Of a DNA stretch of 64,000 bases, positions 1-13,000 are shown in pieces. The notes under the pieces were generated by a model. It was given only the letters and a program-made list of their open reading frames with translations, was not told the origin of the DNA and did no database searches. Source of the stretch: Metopolophium dirhodum (lineage: Eukaryota > Arthropoda > Insecta > Hemiptera > Aphididae); assembly GCF_019925205.1 (NCBI RefSeq), contig NC_083560.1:57148270-57212269 (forward strand), in the 5' to 3' direction. A program made the translations under genes and the position numbers. The number at the start of each line of letters is the position of its first letter. The stretch's first letter is position 1.

Positions 1-479
1 GTGGATGCTTTCATTATGTAATAATAATACATTACAAATTATACTAAAGTAAAATTAAATATTTTGTGTAATAAAAATAGGCAATAAATGGGGATGTAGG
101 CAAAGGGTTACTTTTCAGGAAAATGTATGGAGGTGCTTCGAATGCCCTCCCAAAAAAAAATGTTTGGTCTAGTTGCGCCACTTTTGTCAGGTCAAATTAC
201 GAGAATATAAGGAGCTAATGAATCATCAAATCCAGTTTAATAACTTACGTAAGTACTCATTTATAAATAAACTATGATAGACGATGGCAATATGCAAATA
301 TCGTGTGCTACCTGCCCCTATTCCCCCAAAAAACAAAAAACCAATTAGAAATAATAATTCATAATAATATAATAGCTTAATAAGCATAAAATAATAGACA
401 TTATAATATGTGGATAAGTACCACTCGTTATACCCTTTGTACAAGGCGTTTTGGGTAGGCTATTTGAGTACATCACTGA
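1..479. other. AT-rich intergenic DNA
   Basis: I see no gene, RNA or clear transposon end here. The short open frames are low-complexity and have no splice or homology support. Confidence 0.5.
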
Positions 480-1160
480 CAGTGTTAGGACTTATCTAGA
501 TAAATTTACAAGATAAATTTTTTGGAGAAAATTAGCTAGATCTATTCGAAAATGTTTTATTTTTATTCTCATTATCTGAGGCACAACTTGTTCGTAAAAT
601 AACATCCCGGGCTAAAAATATATGACGTTATTCTGAAAAGACTATAAATTATTCCTATATAGTACTTATTACTTATTAGTAATTTATTAATATTCTGTAT
701 TCGGTTAATAATATATAATATAATATACTAATTAATTTATGTAATTAGCCTATATTAGTATATTACTGTCGCAACAAACATGTCAAATTCCCAGAATTTT
801 ATAAATATTTTTAAACTATAATTAAAATACGAATAATAAAACAGATGGGAAGTTATAACCACCGCCGTCCCAAACAAAATTCCATAGAATATAATATTAT
901 TCATTGAGAAATAAAGATAAACCAGCCGTCTATTCTTTCCGTATTTGCAATGCGTCTGAAATTAATGACAATTGATAAGTCTGACGAGCAATATATGAGA
1001 TGCTATTTATATATTTCGGGTTTTATGTTTTATATTATAAATCTATGGACTATAAACAATCTCTAAACCAATTTTAATTGCACATGACTTACAATAATAA
1101 TAAACATTATTTCGTATACACAAATACACAATACTCGTAAATATCTTTTCAATGTTGTTA

Positions 1161-1191
<31 letters not shown>

Positions 1192-1562
1192 GTACGTGAC
1201 ATGAAAAGTGGCCGGTGACCCCACCACCAGCCCGGCAAGAACGGCCGTTAGCCATGGGTTTTCTTGTGTGTGTATTATTTTGTGTACTTACACGACGGTG
1301 TATATATTTTTTTAAATTAGTTGTTCTAATTATAATTTCTAAAATTATCTGTTATTTAAACATTTAGATAATTATCTAGATGAAATATTTTTATCTTTTA
1401 TCTTTTTGTTAGATGAATTTGATTTGTTTATCTTTTATCTGTATCTTAGATAAAATTTAGTGTTGTTATCTTTATCTTTATCTAGATGATTTTTTTGTTA
1501 TCTGTTCCTAACACTGATCACCATGAACTAAGATAACTATCTTAGTTCATGCTGATCACTGA
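480..1562. mobile_element. candidate hAT-like non-autonomous element with hairpin filler at its right end
   Basis: The left end reads CAGTGTTAGGA (480-490) and is matched in inverse by TCCTAACACTG ending at 1516. Both ends carry further inverted TTATCTAGAT-like blocks (about 492-501 and 1365-1490). The 8-mer ATCACTGA lies just outside the left end (472-479) and again at 1555-1562, as a hAT target-site duplication would. Between the right terminus and that copy is a 38-bp filler: two direct CTGATCAC copies flanking a perfect 30-nt palindrome (1522-1551). The interior is AT-rich with no transposase. The class is an inference from TIR and TSD length. Confidence 0.5.
1163..1190. repeat. (TAA)n microsatellite
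   Basis: Uninterrupted TAA trinucleotide repeat of about nine units, inside the candidate element at 480-1562. Confidence 0.85.
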
Positions 1563-2231
1563 CGTTATTTCATTTTTCTGGTATCCGTATTTCATAATAT
1601 TTTCTTAATCTGTATATTATAATATAAAGCTGCATACTAGTTGCGGACGAATTATTCAAGTGAATATTATAATATAACGATTGCGGACATGGGTTTCGTT
1701 ATCAAATTACTAATTGCGGACAGCAGTACAATTCATTTTCATGTAGCTACTAGTCTGTATTTAATTTAAGGCCTCGATCATTTGGTATATATTAGGATGA
1801 GTGATGAGTTATGACTATGACCTATGGCAGTCGTCTCAAAAGCTTAACTCACAATCTTAATGCTGATAAAGTGATAAATAATCAGTCCAATAAAGTCAAT
1901 CATATTATATATTATATTAGTCATCGATATCTAACACAATTGTTATTCGTTATATCAAAAATAATAATTGGAAATTTGTCCACAGATAGTATGTTATATT
2001 TGTGTCCGTAATTCGAATGTCACCTTTTTAGGTTTCGTCCTCAACTCACATGGTTTTTATTACTTTGTCCGAAATTAAGAAACATCGTTAGGTATATAAA
2101 ACACAAAAACTGTTTTTATCTAGCTATCTCCTTTATGCATTCCTAAACCATTCATTTGATTTGGTACAGGAATAGATTAGACCTTGGGGAAGAAGATAGG
2201 CTACATTTTGTATTATTTTTTATTGTATAAC
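1563..2231. other. intergenic DNA with three ATTGCGGAC-like motifs
   Basis: No gene is visible. Three spaced TTGCGGAC motifs occur between 1640 and 1725, the trace of a short degenerate direct repeat. Confidence 0.4.
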
Positions 2232-2563
2232 TGTCAATAAAATGTTATTCGTTGGATCAAAGAGCTTAAAAATTTGTTTTTGAGTTACACCAAAAACCAA
2301 AATCGATTTTGTAAAAAACGTATTTTGCGTAAAAATGCTTGTTGTTCCTTAAATGTTTTTTGTTTTTCCCGGCGCTTTTGAAAACTATAGGGGATTCTTA
2401 ATTTAGACCTCCCGAAGCACTAACCAGATTCACTTTCCTATAAGAAAAGTTGAAAATCAAGTTATTATTTTGACTACTTAACGTGTACATGACACAAAAA
2501 ATAAAAAAAAAACACATCGTTGTAAAATCAATACATTTATTGCTCCACTCAGAATCTAAAATA
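2232..2563 (-). repeat. family A repeat, partial copy
   Basis: Shares long blocks with the copies at 6031, 8227, 17401, 41919 and 61550. These include the CAAAAACCAAAATCGATTTT block, the AGATTCACTTTCCTAT block and the end block TCAGAATCTAAAA preceded by a T/A-rich run. Only the end-proximal third is present. The orientation is opposite to the 6031 copy. No coding capacity. Confidence 0.7.
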
Positions 2564-2707
2564 GAAAAATGTATCAGTCCTTACAAATAATATTTCTTGA
2601 ACTTCTAAAACATATTATATAATTTAATAAAATTGTTTTTTTCGTTTAAGTATACAATTGTGTTATAAGTTGAACTTAAAGCCCTATAAATAAAGTCTAC
2701 ATATATA

Positions 2708-3079
2708 CAATCCTGTATAAACGAGTTAATAAATTAAAGTTAAGTTAATTTTAACTTTAAAAAATTTAATTTTCATTAATTTAATTTTTAACTCAACTGA
2801 TTATTATAGATATATAAACTTAACAAATAACTAGTTACTTTAAATCAAATTCAAGTTACGATAATTTATAAATAATTAAATAATAATTATAATTATAATA
2901 CAATTATTATTGATGATACATATTAACATTTACTTTTTATTATTTTAAATCATATAACTGGCTATTTATAAATTTCAAAAAATTGAAAAGTTTTCATATA
3001 ACTATAAACTTTAAAACATATTTTCTATCAACTTAACTTAACTCAATTAAAAATATTATCATTAACTTGCCCAGGCTTG
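2708..3079 (-). mobile_element. family B hAT-like MITE
   Basis: The right end CATTAACTTGCCCAGGCTTG (to 3079) is the inverse of the family B left terminus CAAGGCTGGGCAAGTTAATG seen at 18161. The left end has the matching AACGAGTTAA block. Flanks CATATATA (2700-2707) and CATTTATA (3080-3087) match at 7 of 8 positions, consistent with an aged 8-bp target-site duplication. The interior is rich in AAGTTAA/TTAACTT motifs and non-coding. Confidence 0.6.
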
Positions 3080-3087
3080 CATTTATA

Positions 3088-4680
3088 TACATTCAATTTT
3101 TTAAATATTACTGTAAGTAAAACTATGTATTACATTTTTAAACCTTTGTCATATTAATCTTGATAACTTAATGCATTTTTAAGTAAGTTATCAACTATAA
3201 AATAAAATGTGAATTTTCATGCCATTAACAAATTTCAGCACTATAAAATAGATAGTCGATCTGATGAATAAGACAGAGTTTCATAAAGTTGCATTGCCGT
3301 ATTGGTGGACTTAACTTTGGAAGTAAGCTAATATTGGTCTTGTTCTTCTGGATTTATTTTTTTATGAATATTGATTTTCACATGCATTACAAAGTATGTG
3401 GATAAGTTAACAAATATCTTGAAAGTAATAATATAGTCTTTATTTCTCACATAAATGTTCAACAACATTATATTATGAACACAGTACCTAGTGGCTAGTA
3501 AACATGCATTTCATAATTTAAATTACAATCAATTTCATACAACATGAAAATTCCGTACATTTTTAAGCTTTTTGAAACTGATATTCCTTTTTTGTATAAC
3601 ACTCTTAAAATATTTTTTTTTCAAAATTCACTTATATTGGTCTGTCATTAAATATTTCTTCTAATTTAACTACACATATAGGTATTAGTAATGTTAAATA
3701 CACCTTTTTAATTAAAACATTTTCCCAGAAATTCTTTACAGTGAATTTGCTTCAGTTTTGTCATTGACAGGTACATGACTTTAAAACTAATATGGAGAGA
3801 CATAGTATAAAACCTGTTCTATTGCTTTACAATTTTGTATTTCTAAAGGATTATGATCTGAGGGTAACTGTAAATTAATTATGACAATTGACAGTGTTAC
3901 CAGTAAATTTGCCAAAGAAGATATTTAACTTCTTTAATTGCTAATAACTTTTAAAAATTAATGGTTTTCTTCTTTAACTAACTGTAGGATTAATTTTTTT
4001 TCAAAAATATTAAATAAGCAACTGCAGAGTTGTGCATTGTATTTTTTTCTTGAAGTTATTTAAGTACGGCAACTATACCATCTCCGCTTACATTTGTATA
4101 AATATAAACTTCTTTCTCTGGGTTGTGATTGTTATTTGCTAATATTAGATTTGAGCATAAGTATTCTTTCTTATCATCAAAAGTCTCTTTCCAGTATTTT
4201 GTCCATATAAATTCAAAATCCTTTCTTAATAGTTTAGGTAGATAGTGGTTCTAGTTGTTTGACATATTTTCAATATATTTGTATTAAAAGTACTTAAACA
4301 TTTAAAAAAAAATTACAATTAAAACTACTAATGTAAGTAATAAAAAATTAAAACACTATCAAAAATGTGTGCTATTTGCTTATAAAATACACATTATTAT
4401 ACACATTATAATAAATATTTATAACTTATGTTATAAATATGTTACTTATAAATTTTAAAATTGTTAAAATACTTGTAAAAACACCCAGTGTGTTGAAACA
4501 TTTTAAGTTATAATAAATGAAAAAAATAATAAATATTATATAACTTGGATAGGTAGTAGGTTTAGGTGGGTTAGTACAAAAGATTTTATTTAAATTTATT
4601 ATGATATTTATAATTTTTAAGAGACATTTTATTTTATATTAGTTGCCAAAATATTATTTTTTAGTTTATATAGGTACATA
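3088..4680. other. AT-rich intergenic DNA
   Basis: Nothing recognisable as a gene, RNA or element end was found in this 1.6 kb stretch. Composition is strongly A+T with scattered homopolymer runs. Confidence 0.5.
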
Positions 4681-5645
4681 GTCCCGGTTCGGACTGACGC
4701 ATTGTGCACAAACAACACACACGTCTTTATTTAACTTTGTCAAAATTCATTGTAATTTTCGTTCTTCGCAACAGATTATGTTAAAATTAATACACGTAAA
4801 TTGTTAACATCTAACTCAATCTAAATTACCTAATTTAAATTGAATCTGTAAGTACGCTCTCTCTGTGCCTTAAAAAATATAGTTTCTGTTATTTACTTTG
4901 CTTACATTAACTAAGTGTATTTATTGTTTATTTAACGCGTCGTGATATCGTATTATCGCGTGCGTCGTTCGACGATTCGTGACCTTACACGTAAGATATA
5001 TGCCGCCCTCTCCAAATATACACCGTGTACACAATTAACCAAATAAACTAAATATGCAAAATCCAAATAAAATATCCACCACTATAATGCCTACTCACCT
5101 AAAAATTCCTGCAAATTTTAAAAATAATTCTGGCCCCAGTACTCGGGGTAGTCATGGAAGCGACTGCTAGACAACGAAACAGCCAAAAAGAAATCTTTTA
5201 AACTCCTCATCCGATACCTCTTACAAAACCTCTATTAAATGATTTACTACACGCAACCTTTTCGAATTTCTAACTCCAAATGATTCAGCTGTCATAGATA
5301 CTGATACACCCTCAGTCACAGAAGAATCAAACGTCGTTGTCCACGTAAAACCTCCTCCTCCGATTTTCATGAAAGATGTTTTAGATTTTCCGAACTTCTG
5401 CTCAGCACTAATCGAACAAATTAGAGTAGAAAATGTCTTTTGAATATTTTCTAGTGACCACCTGAGAATACAAATTGCAAACCCTAATTCTTATAAAGTA
5501 CTCACGTAGTTATACGTAATGATATCAATCTTCCCCAACAGAACTCATAAAATCTGAGCTTGAAATCCATTTCTTGTGATTCGACAAGTTACGAATGTTC
5601 CGTACAAAATCTCCAAACGTCCACTTTCTCTGTTATTTTTCGACT
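4681..5645 (+). pseudogene. decayed Jockey-clade LINE: 5' leader and ORF1 remnant
   Basis: The part from the ATG at 5053 translates to a degraded LINE ORF1 (gag-like, nucleic-acid-binding protein of Jockey/X-element type). One frame starts at 5053 and ends at a TAG near 5167. A later frame near 5350-5440 reads PPPPIFMKDVLDFPNFCSAL, a segment I recognise from insect Jockey ORF1 proteins. Further downstream come SSDHLRIQIANPNSYKVL and VTNVPYKISKRPLSLLFF, each in another frame. Several stops and frameshifts separate them. 4681-5052 has a higher GC content and looks like the element's 5' UTR. No zinc knuckles, ORF2 or reverse transcriptase follow, so the copy is truncated and dead. Confidence 0.7.
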
Positions 5646-5895
5646 TTTAACCCCCTTTTTTTATATAATTTATTAATCGATGACTGGGGGTGGCACTAAC
5701 GTTAGTCATTTCATCCCCCAGCCACCGTAATTTATTGTGAAAATTCCATGGTACAAAAAAATACAATAATTTACTTAGTATTATTATTACCTAATGAAAG
5801 TATTCACTTGTTTACTCATTGGTCGAGTTTTTAAAAGGTACATAATATTATCATTAATATACTTTTAAATTTGACTGAATATGGTCTGTAATTAC

Positions 5896-6028
5896 CAAAG
5901 CTAGCCATTAAAGAGTTAAAAAGTTAAAGTAAATTTTATTTTAACTAGTTACTTTTGGCTTTTCATTAATTTAACTGTCACCTTACTAAATTTCTTTCCT
6001 AATTAACGTGAAATTAATGAGTTAATTT
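5896..6028 (-). mobile_element. family B MITE, truncated
   Basis: Starts CAAAGCTAGCCATTAAAGAG, a diverged family B end (compare the CAAAGCTGGGCATTAACGAG inverse at 18734). It runs through the shared TTTTGGCTTTTCATTAATTTAA block and stops at 6028, where family A begins. The second terminus is missing. Confidence 0.6.
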
Positions 6029-6030
6029 TA

Positions 6031-7471
6031 AATTCTGAGCGAAGCGATGAATGTATTAATTTTACAATGATATGTGTTTTTTTTAAATATTTTTTGTGTC
6101 TGTCATCACCTTTTAGGACACTAAAAATGCTTGGACTTTCTTCAACAGTATCTTTTCTGATAGAAAAGTGAATCTAGTTGGTACTTTGGAAGGGGTCAAA
6201 AGTAAAAATTTCCCAGTAGTTTTCAAAAGTGACATGAAAAACAAAAGAAAAATTAAGGAAAAAACGGGAATTTTTACACAAAATCTGTTTTTGTGAAAAT
6301 CGATTTTGGTTTTTGGTGTAACTCTAAAACAAATGATCGTAGGTACATGAAATTTTGACTGAATGTTTATATTAGCATTTTCTATACACCATAACATTTT
6401 CCAAATATTTTGACTTATTTTGAACTGTTTACAAACATATTCAGTTTCCATTTTTTTTAGTTTTTTTTCTACAAACATCAATAAAATTTTATTCGTTGGG
6501 TAAAAAAGCTTGAAAATTTAATACAAGGCTCCTACTATATTGTTACAATGACATTTGAAAAATATTAAAAATCCTATGTCACAATTTTTATTTATAAGCA
6601 TTTAAAGTTCAAATATTGACAAAATACGAAAAAATCACGAAAATTAGCAAATTATTTTCAGTTGAGGATTCATAAAAATTTTTATTTTTTAATCTAAGAT
6701 TTGAAAATGTAATACAAGATTATCCATAAATTTATCTACCTTTATCAAAAAAAAAATGTCTACAAGAAAGTCAAATTAAATTTTTATGAGCGTTTGAAAT
6801 TCATATTTTTACAACATTTGATATTTACTCGATTTCTTGTGTAACGATTTTCTTATTTTGTTGTAATTAAAAAACGTATGACTGTAGATACTTGAAAATT
6901 TCACTGAAAGTTTGTATTAGCATTTTCTATACAGGATAAAATTTTAAGAATAATTTTACTCTTTTTGAGCTGTTTACGGACATTGTCAGTTTTCAATTTT
7001 TTAAATTTTTTTTTCCTATAAATATCAATAAAATTTTATTTGTTGGATAAAAAAGCGTGAACATTTAATATAAGGCTCCTGATATATCGTTTTAATAGCA
7101 GTTGAAAAATATTAAAAATACATAGGCACAATTTTTTTTATAAGCATTTAAAGTTCAAATTTTTACGAAATTTATCAAATTGAATATTTACAAATTATTA
7201 AGTAGTAAAAAAATTATAAAATGTTCAACTTTTATAACTAAGGATTAAAAATGTAAGACAAAGTTCCACGTAAATAGGTTAAATATAAATTACTTTATTC
7301 ACAATATTATCATCAAATATACTTAGTAATTTCATAGACTGACTGACCGTTTTCGCTCTAATCGTTTTTCTTATACATTGGTATTATATCATTGAATTCA
7401 AATTTAACACCATCCATTACACTATTACAGTGACCCACTTGTAACATACTGTACAGCAGAGCGACATCCAC
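6031..7471 (+). repeat. family A repeat, near full length
   Basis: Opens with ATTCTGAGCGAAGCGATGAA and closes with TACAGCAGAGCGACATCCAC. These ends recur together at 8227-9578 and 17401-19180, and inverted at 41919-43107, so they probably mark the element's limits. A 122-codon open frame on the minus strand (6481-6113) recurs in shortened form in other copies but matches no protein I know. No transposase is seen. Class unknown. Confidence 0.7.
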
Positions 7472-7499
7472 TTACCAACCTCTTTTACCTTACGAATAC

Positions 7500-8220
7500 A
7501 ATTAGAAAATTAAAATATAAACATTCAGTGAAATTTTCATGTATCTACAGTTAGTTATTCGTTTTTGATTACAACAAAATAACAAAATCGCTACATGAGA
7601 AATCGAGTAAATATCTTAACTTCAAAAATATGAACTTCAAACACTCATAAAAATTGAATTTAATTTGCTTGTAGACATTTTTTTTTTTTTTTTGATAAAA
7701 GCGTAGACAAACTTAATCTTGTATTACATTTTCATATCTTAGTCCTTAGATTAAAAAAAAAAAATTTTAAGAATTCTTTACTCAAAATCATTTGCAAATA
7801 TTCATAATTTTTCAGTATTTTGTCAAGATTTGAACTTTAAATACTTAAAAAAAAAAACTGTGACTAAGGATTTTTAATATTTTTCAAACGTAAATCGTAA
7901 TTGTAACAATATAGTAGGACCACTTCTATAAACGGCCAAGCTTTTTTACCCAACTAATAAAGTTTTATTGGCATTCGTAGAAAAAAAGACTAATACAATT
8001 GAAAACTGAAAATGTCCCTAAACAGTTTAAAACAAATTAAAATATTTTGAAAATTTATCGTGTATAGAAAATGCAAATTTGAATTTTGAAAAACAGAACA
8101 TGAAAATTTCATGCATATTCGTTCATTTGTTTTACAGTTACACAAAAAACCAAAATTCTAACTATTGGGAATTTTAAACCCGACCCGTTCTCCCACAATC
8201 TCAAAGATCAGTCATTTTAA
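7500..8220 (-). repeat. family A repeat, inverted partial copy
   Basis: Carries the family A internal blocks in reverse order, including the CATTCAGTGAAATTTTCATG block near 7525 and the ACACAAAAAACCAAAATTCT block near 8143. It lies head to head with the + copy that begins at 8227. The 321-bp end of the 6031 copy is repeated almost exactly at 9258-9578. Confidence 0.6.
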
Positions 8221-8226
8221 CTATTT

Positions 8227-9578
8227 TAGATTCTGAGCGGACCGATAAATGTATTGATTTTACAATAATGTTTTTTTTTTTAATTTTAAAATTTTTTATC
8301 TTCGTGTCTGTCACCATCGTTTGGGGCTGTAAAACTGCTTCGATTTTCTTCAACAGTATCTTGTTCGATGGAAAAGTGAATCTAGTGGGTGAATTCGGGG
8401 GGTCAAAATTTGAAATTCCTGTTTTCAAAAGCGCCGGAAAAACAAAATAAAAATTAAGAAAAAACGGGAATTTTTACGCAAAATCGGTTTTCAACAAAAT
8501 TGATTTCAGTTTTTGGTCAAACTCTAAAACAAATGTAGATATATGCAATTTTCATTGGTTGTTTATACCTATTACAATTTTATATACACTATAACATTTT
8601 CAATTTTAATTTATTTTGAACTGTAGACGGACATTTTCAGTTTCACATTTTGTTTAATTATATTTTTATATGAATGTCAATAAAATTGTATTTGTTGGGT
8701 AAAAAAGCTTGAAAATATAATACAAGGCTTCTAATATATTGTTACAATGATATTTGAAAAATATTTAAAAATTTTTTTTTTAAACATTTTAAGTTTAAAT
8801 CTTGACAAAATACGAAGAAATGACGAAAATGTGCAAATTATTTATGTTAGAAATTCAAAAAAATTTTTCTTTTCAAAAGATTTGAAAATATAATACAACA
8901 CTACAAGAAATCATATAACATTTTTATGAGCGTTTGGAGTTCATATTTTTATAACATTAACTCGATTTCTCATGTAGCGATTTTCTTGTTTTGTTATAAT
9001 TCAAAAACGAGTAACTGTAGATAAATGAAAAATTGACAGAATGTTTATATTTTTATTTTCTATATACCCTATAAAATGTTGAAAATATTATGACTCGTTT
9101 TGAGCTGTTTACGGTTTTAATTTTTTTCTATAATTTTTTTCAATACAATTTTATATGTTGTGTCAAAAAGCGTGAAAAATTATTGCAAGGCTTTTTATAT
9201 AATGTTAAAATAGTAGATGAAAAATATTAAAAATTCATAAACCGGTTTTTTTTTATAATCATTTAAAGTTTAAATTTTTACGAAATTTATCAAATTGAAT
9301 ATTTATAAATTATTAAGTAGTAAAAAAATTATAAAATGTTCAACTTTTATAACTAAGGATTAAAAATGTAAGACAAAGTTCCACATAAATAGATTAAATA
9401 TAAATTACTTTATTCACAATAATATCATCAAATATACTTAGTAATTTCATAGACTGACTGACCGTTTTCGATCTAATCGTTTTTCTTATACAATGATATT
9501 ATATCATTGAATTCAAATTTAACACAATCCATTACAGTGACCAACTTGTAACTTACTGTACAGAAGAGCGACATCCAC
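8227..9578 (+). repeat. family A repeat, near full length
   Basis: Begins TTCTGAGCGGACCGATAAATG and ends AGAGCGACATCCAC. The last 320 bp are nearly identical to 7151-7471, much closer than the rest of the element. That suggests local duplication or gene conversion between the two neighbouring copies. Confidence 0.65.
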
Positions 9579-9595
9579 TTACCTACCTTTTTCAT

Positions 9596-10045
9596 TTTAA
9601 GAAGTAAGTTAAGTTAATTTATTTTGTTTTGAATTTTATTATATTTTACTATTTAAGTCTATTTCGTTTTCATGTTAAAAAAATAGTGTTTAGTAGAGCA
9701 TCACTCACATGACAACTTTTTTCAATTTTTTTTTTATAAATGTTAGTATAATTTTATTTGCTTGGTCAAAAAACGTGAAAATTGAATGCAATACAGATTC
9801 CTGGTATATATTGTTACAATAGCAGTTGAAAAATATTAAATATACAAATGCACAAATTTTTTTATAGGCATTTAAAGTTAAAATTTATCAAATTTTAAAA
9901 TGTTAAACTTTTATAGCTAAGGATTGAAAATTTAAAACAAGGTTTCACGTAAATAGGTAAATAAATTACTCCATTCACAATAATATCATCAAATATACTT
10001 AGTAATATATCATCTGGAGACTGGTTATCTTCGCTCAGAATTGTA
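9596..10045 (+). repeat. mosaic of family B and family A fragments
   Basis: 9596-9690 has the family B AAGTAAGTTAAGTTAATTTA block in reverse orientation. 9720-10045 has family A blocks, ending in TCGCTCAGAATTGTATA and the ATACAATAATGGTAT end-proximal block. Both are truncated. Confidence 0.5.
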
Positions 10046-13000
10046 TATTTCGTATACAATAATGGTATGACGGCTTTAGGGGCTGAGGCAGGGGGCCATG
10101 CCCCTCAAAATCAAAAAAAAAATATATAACAATCAAATAGGCATATACTACTATTTATACAGTTGAATTTAATATATAATATACGCTTTTATTATCACGG
10201 TATAATATAATATAATATATTATTATTTTATAGGTAGTTGATATCGTTTAGTTGTGAATTCTCATACTATTGTCGTTATCTTATGTAATAAAACCTATAA
10301 GGACGTATCATTTTACAATCTGGGTTCATTTAAATGTTAACTTGAGTGTAAATCGTAAATTTGCTTACTGTATTGACGTATTGTTTAACACATTTTATAA
10401 TTCATAAAATAAATTACCCAAACATTTAAAAACTGTATAAAAAAAGACTATATTTATACTAACAAGTGGTGAATATTATAAATATATACGTATATAAGAT
10501 TTGTATTTTACAACTAAGTTATTCTAAATATCTATTAAAATGTAATAACAGTGTACACTGTTTACGAATTATGGAATACATAAAATTCCATATTTCCATA
10601 CACTTGTTAATTTTAAAATTAAAAGACGTCATGTATAAGTTATTAATATAAATAAACAATTAGTCTGATAGGTGCTCTAATGTTAATAATTTTTTATAAT
10701 ATGTACAATGTACACATATTTTTACAATATTATCATAATGAAGCAATTAATAAGATTAATTGCTATTGTGGGTTGTATGATTTTGTCACTGATTTTAAAC
10801 CATTTGAATATTATTTCAATATTACATTTAGTTATCATCAAATGTAAATAAAAAATATAACCCTGGGCAATTTAATACAATTTAAACTTTGGTATCACCT
10901 TAAAGTAATTTATCACAATAAGGTCTGGAGGTAAATAAATTTAACCAATTTTAGGATAACGTGGGACACTTATCCCATGCTTTATTAATGTCTCTAGTTA
11001 AACCCAATGTCAGTAATGTTACTTTAAATTCAATAATATCAATAAAAAAGTAAAAACACATATATTTTAATAAAATCAATTTTTTTTTAAAATTTTTTAA
11101 TAATCGTTTCAAGATACCTCTTATGAGTCTCGTATGAAATGTCTATACATTTAATATGACTGTCCCAAGTAACCTCTTTTAGAGTGTAACTTTGGACACC
11201 GATATTAAAAAAAAAAAAAATTAACTAAGCAAACAAATTTAAATTAAGTATTGGACAATAATAAATGAGGCAATACGTATCTTTTATATCCTTAGTTTAT
11301 TATTCATCAGACCAATATTCTTAGCTTGAGTTCAAAATGAAAATGAAAAATGTAACCAATAACCCGGTTTTACGGTATGTTTGTAAATGTTCATAAAAAT
11401 TATAATAATTATAAATATTACAAATTAAAATAAACGATATATTATTTTAAGTTTTTAAGTTGGTAGGTACTTATTATAAATACAAGGAATACAAGAATCA
11501 TCACTATAAACTGACATAATATCATATTACAAATTTTAAAATATGATACCTACCTTTAAAATCAATCCATAAATAAAATTGAACCGTATCGTCTAAATAT
11601 ATAAGGAGGACATACAAATTCTTCGTTTCTGTACTTAACCCACGTAGTTACTGAAATCAATGTATGACATCCTTACTTTAAATTTATTATATTACCTATT
11701 TGAAGACAAAATTATATACGAATTTAGTTGATGCTTCAATGTTAAGGTAAAAAGTGAATTTTTTGGAAGTTATAGATTTAGCTGTATCTTTTAATTGTTT
11801 TTGTTTTGACTCTAAACGTATAGACTAGATAAAAGTAAAGGCCATTTTGTTCTTTGGTACCTATATGGTACTATTATTAGGTAATGTAACATAATATGAT
11901 GGAACTTTGGTTTTATGTCAATGTTAATAATCTAATTTATAGGTAATGCATGATGTTCAGTCATTAAGAGTTTATAATATAAACTTGATATTATAGTTTT
12001 ATATTATCTGCAGTTATTAAAAACTGTTCAGAATAATGGTCAAAACAGGTTATTGATATACGTACGTATATACAAACTATAATGGTGCAAGGTAACCGGT
12101 TAGGTTAAGTGAGAAGACATTATATTATATGGATTCGATGATCAAAACTTTAAGTAATTTAATTAGGACACTCTATTTCCACTTACAAATTAAAATAGGT
12201 ACGAAACAAACTTATGACAAGGAAATGGAAATTAAATAATTACCTACCATAATATGCATTATTCATGTGATTATGATGTGATCAATATAGGGGCACTATT
12301 TCAATAAATTTTAAGTATGCTCATAATTTTCCTTCTATGCATGCCATTTTAAAGTTCAAATATTGTGTATCACAAAATATCTAACTAATCATATGTTACA
12401 TTTGCTCCTAAAATGTGCTTAAACAAATACTATATAATATAATATTAATAGTATTGGAGGGGAAATTAAGTTATATCTTAATTGACTAGAAAAACGTGTG
12501 TGAACGCGTTTGGCCTTGATTTAACAGCACATTTAATAAAACAAATAAAATTGTTATATTATTATAAGCAAATGAAATAAAATCAATAAAAAGTATTAAA
12601 CTTAATTTTTTAGAAATAATATGTATATGTTGTAGGTATATGGATTTTAATGATGCACACTTGGCAGTCTGATTGAAAATCGGTGAAAACTGAATGTATA
12701 AATCAATCCCATAGTCCCACCCCTCTACTGTATTGGACTATACACCATAATGACGAATCATCGCGCCGGGCTACATATAAAATATGCAATAAGAAAATTA
12801 TTAAATATTAAACAATATATTTCACAACAGTGAGTTTGAACTGTGAATACTAAAAATATAATATAGTTTCGTAGAAATATGTACACAATAATTTAACAAT
12901 AATATGTAAGTTCTGTATTATAAAAACAACGCGTTTGTTTGTAATATTCATACTCAACCAAGTGTTTTTTAAGTAATATATAGATATAAAGTGAATATTA

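Noticed and set aside
1043..1255. 70-codon minus frame with poly-Leu
   Set aside because: The Leu run is the TAA microsatellite read in antisense; no other support.
4681..4700. CCCGGTTCGGACTGACGC as a possible tRNA T-arm
   Set aside because: No matching acceptor stem, D-arm or anticodon loop nearby. It fits the 5' leader of the LINE remnant better.
5683..5730. CTGGGGGTGGC / ATCCCCCAGCCACC hairpin after the LINE remnant
   Set aside because: Imperfect stem with no further element structure. It may simply be LINE or host sequence.
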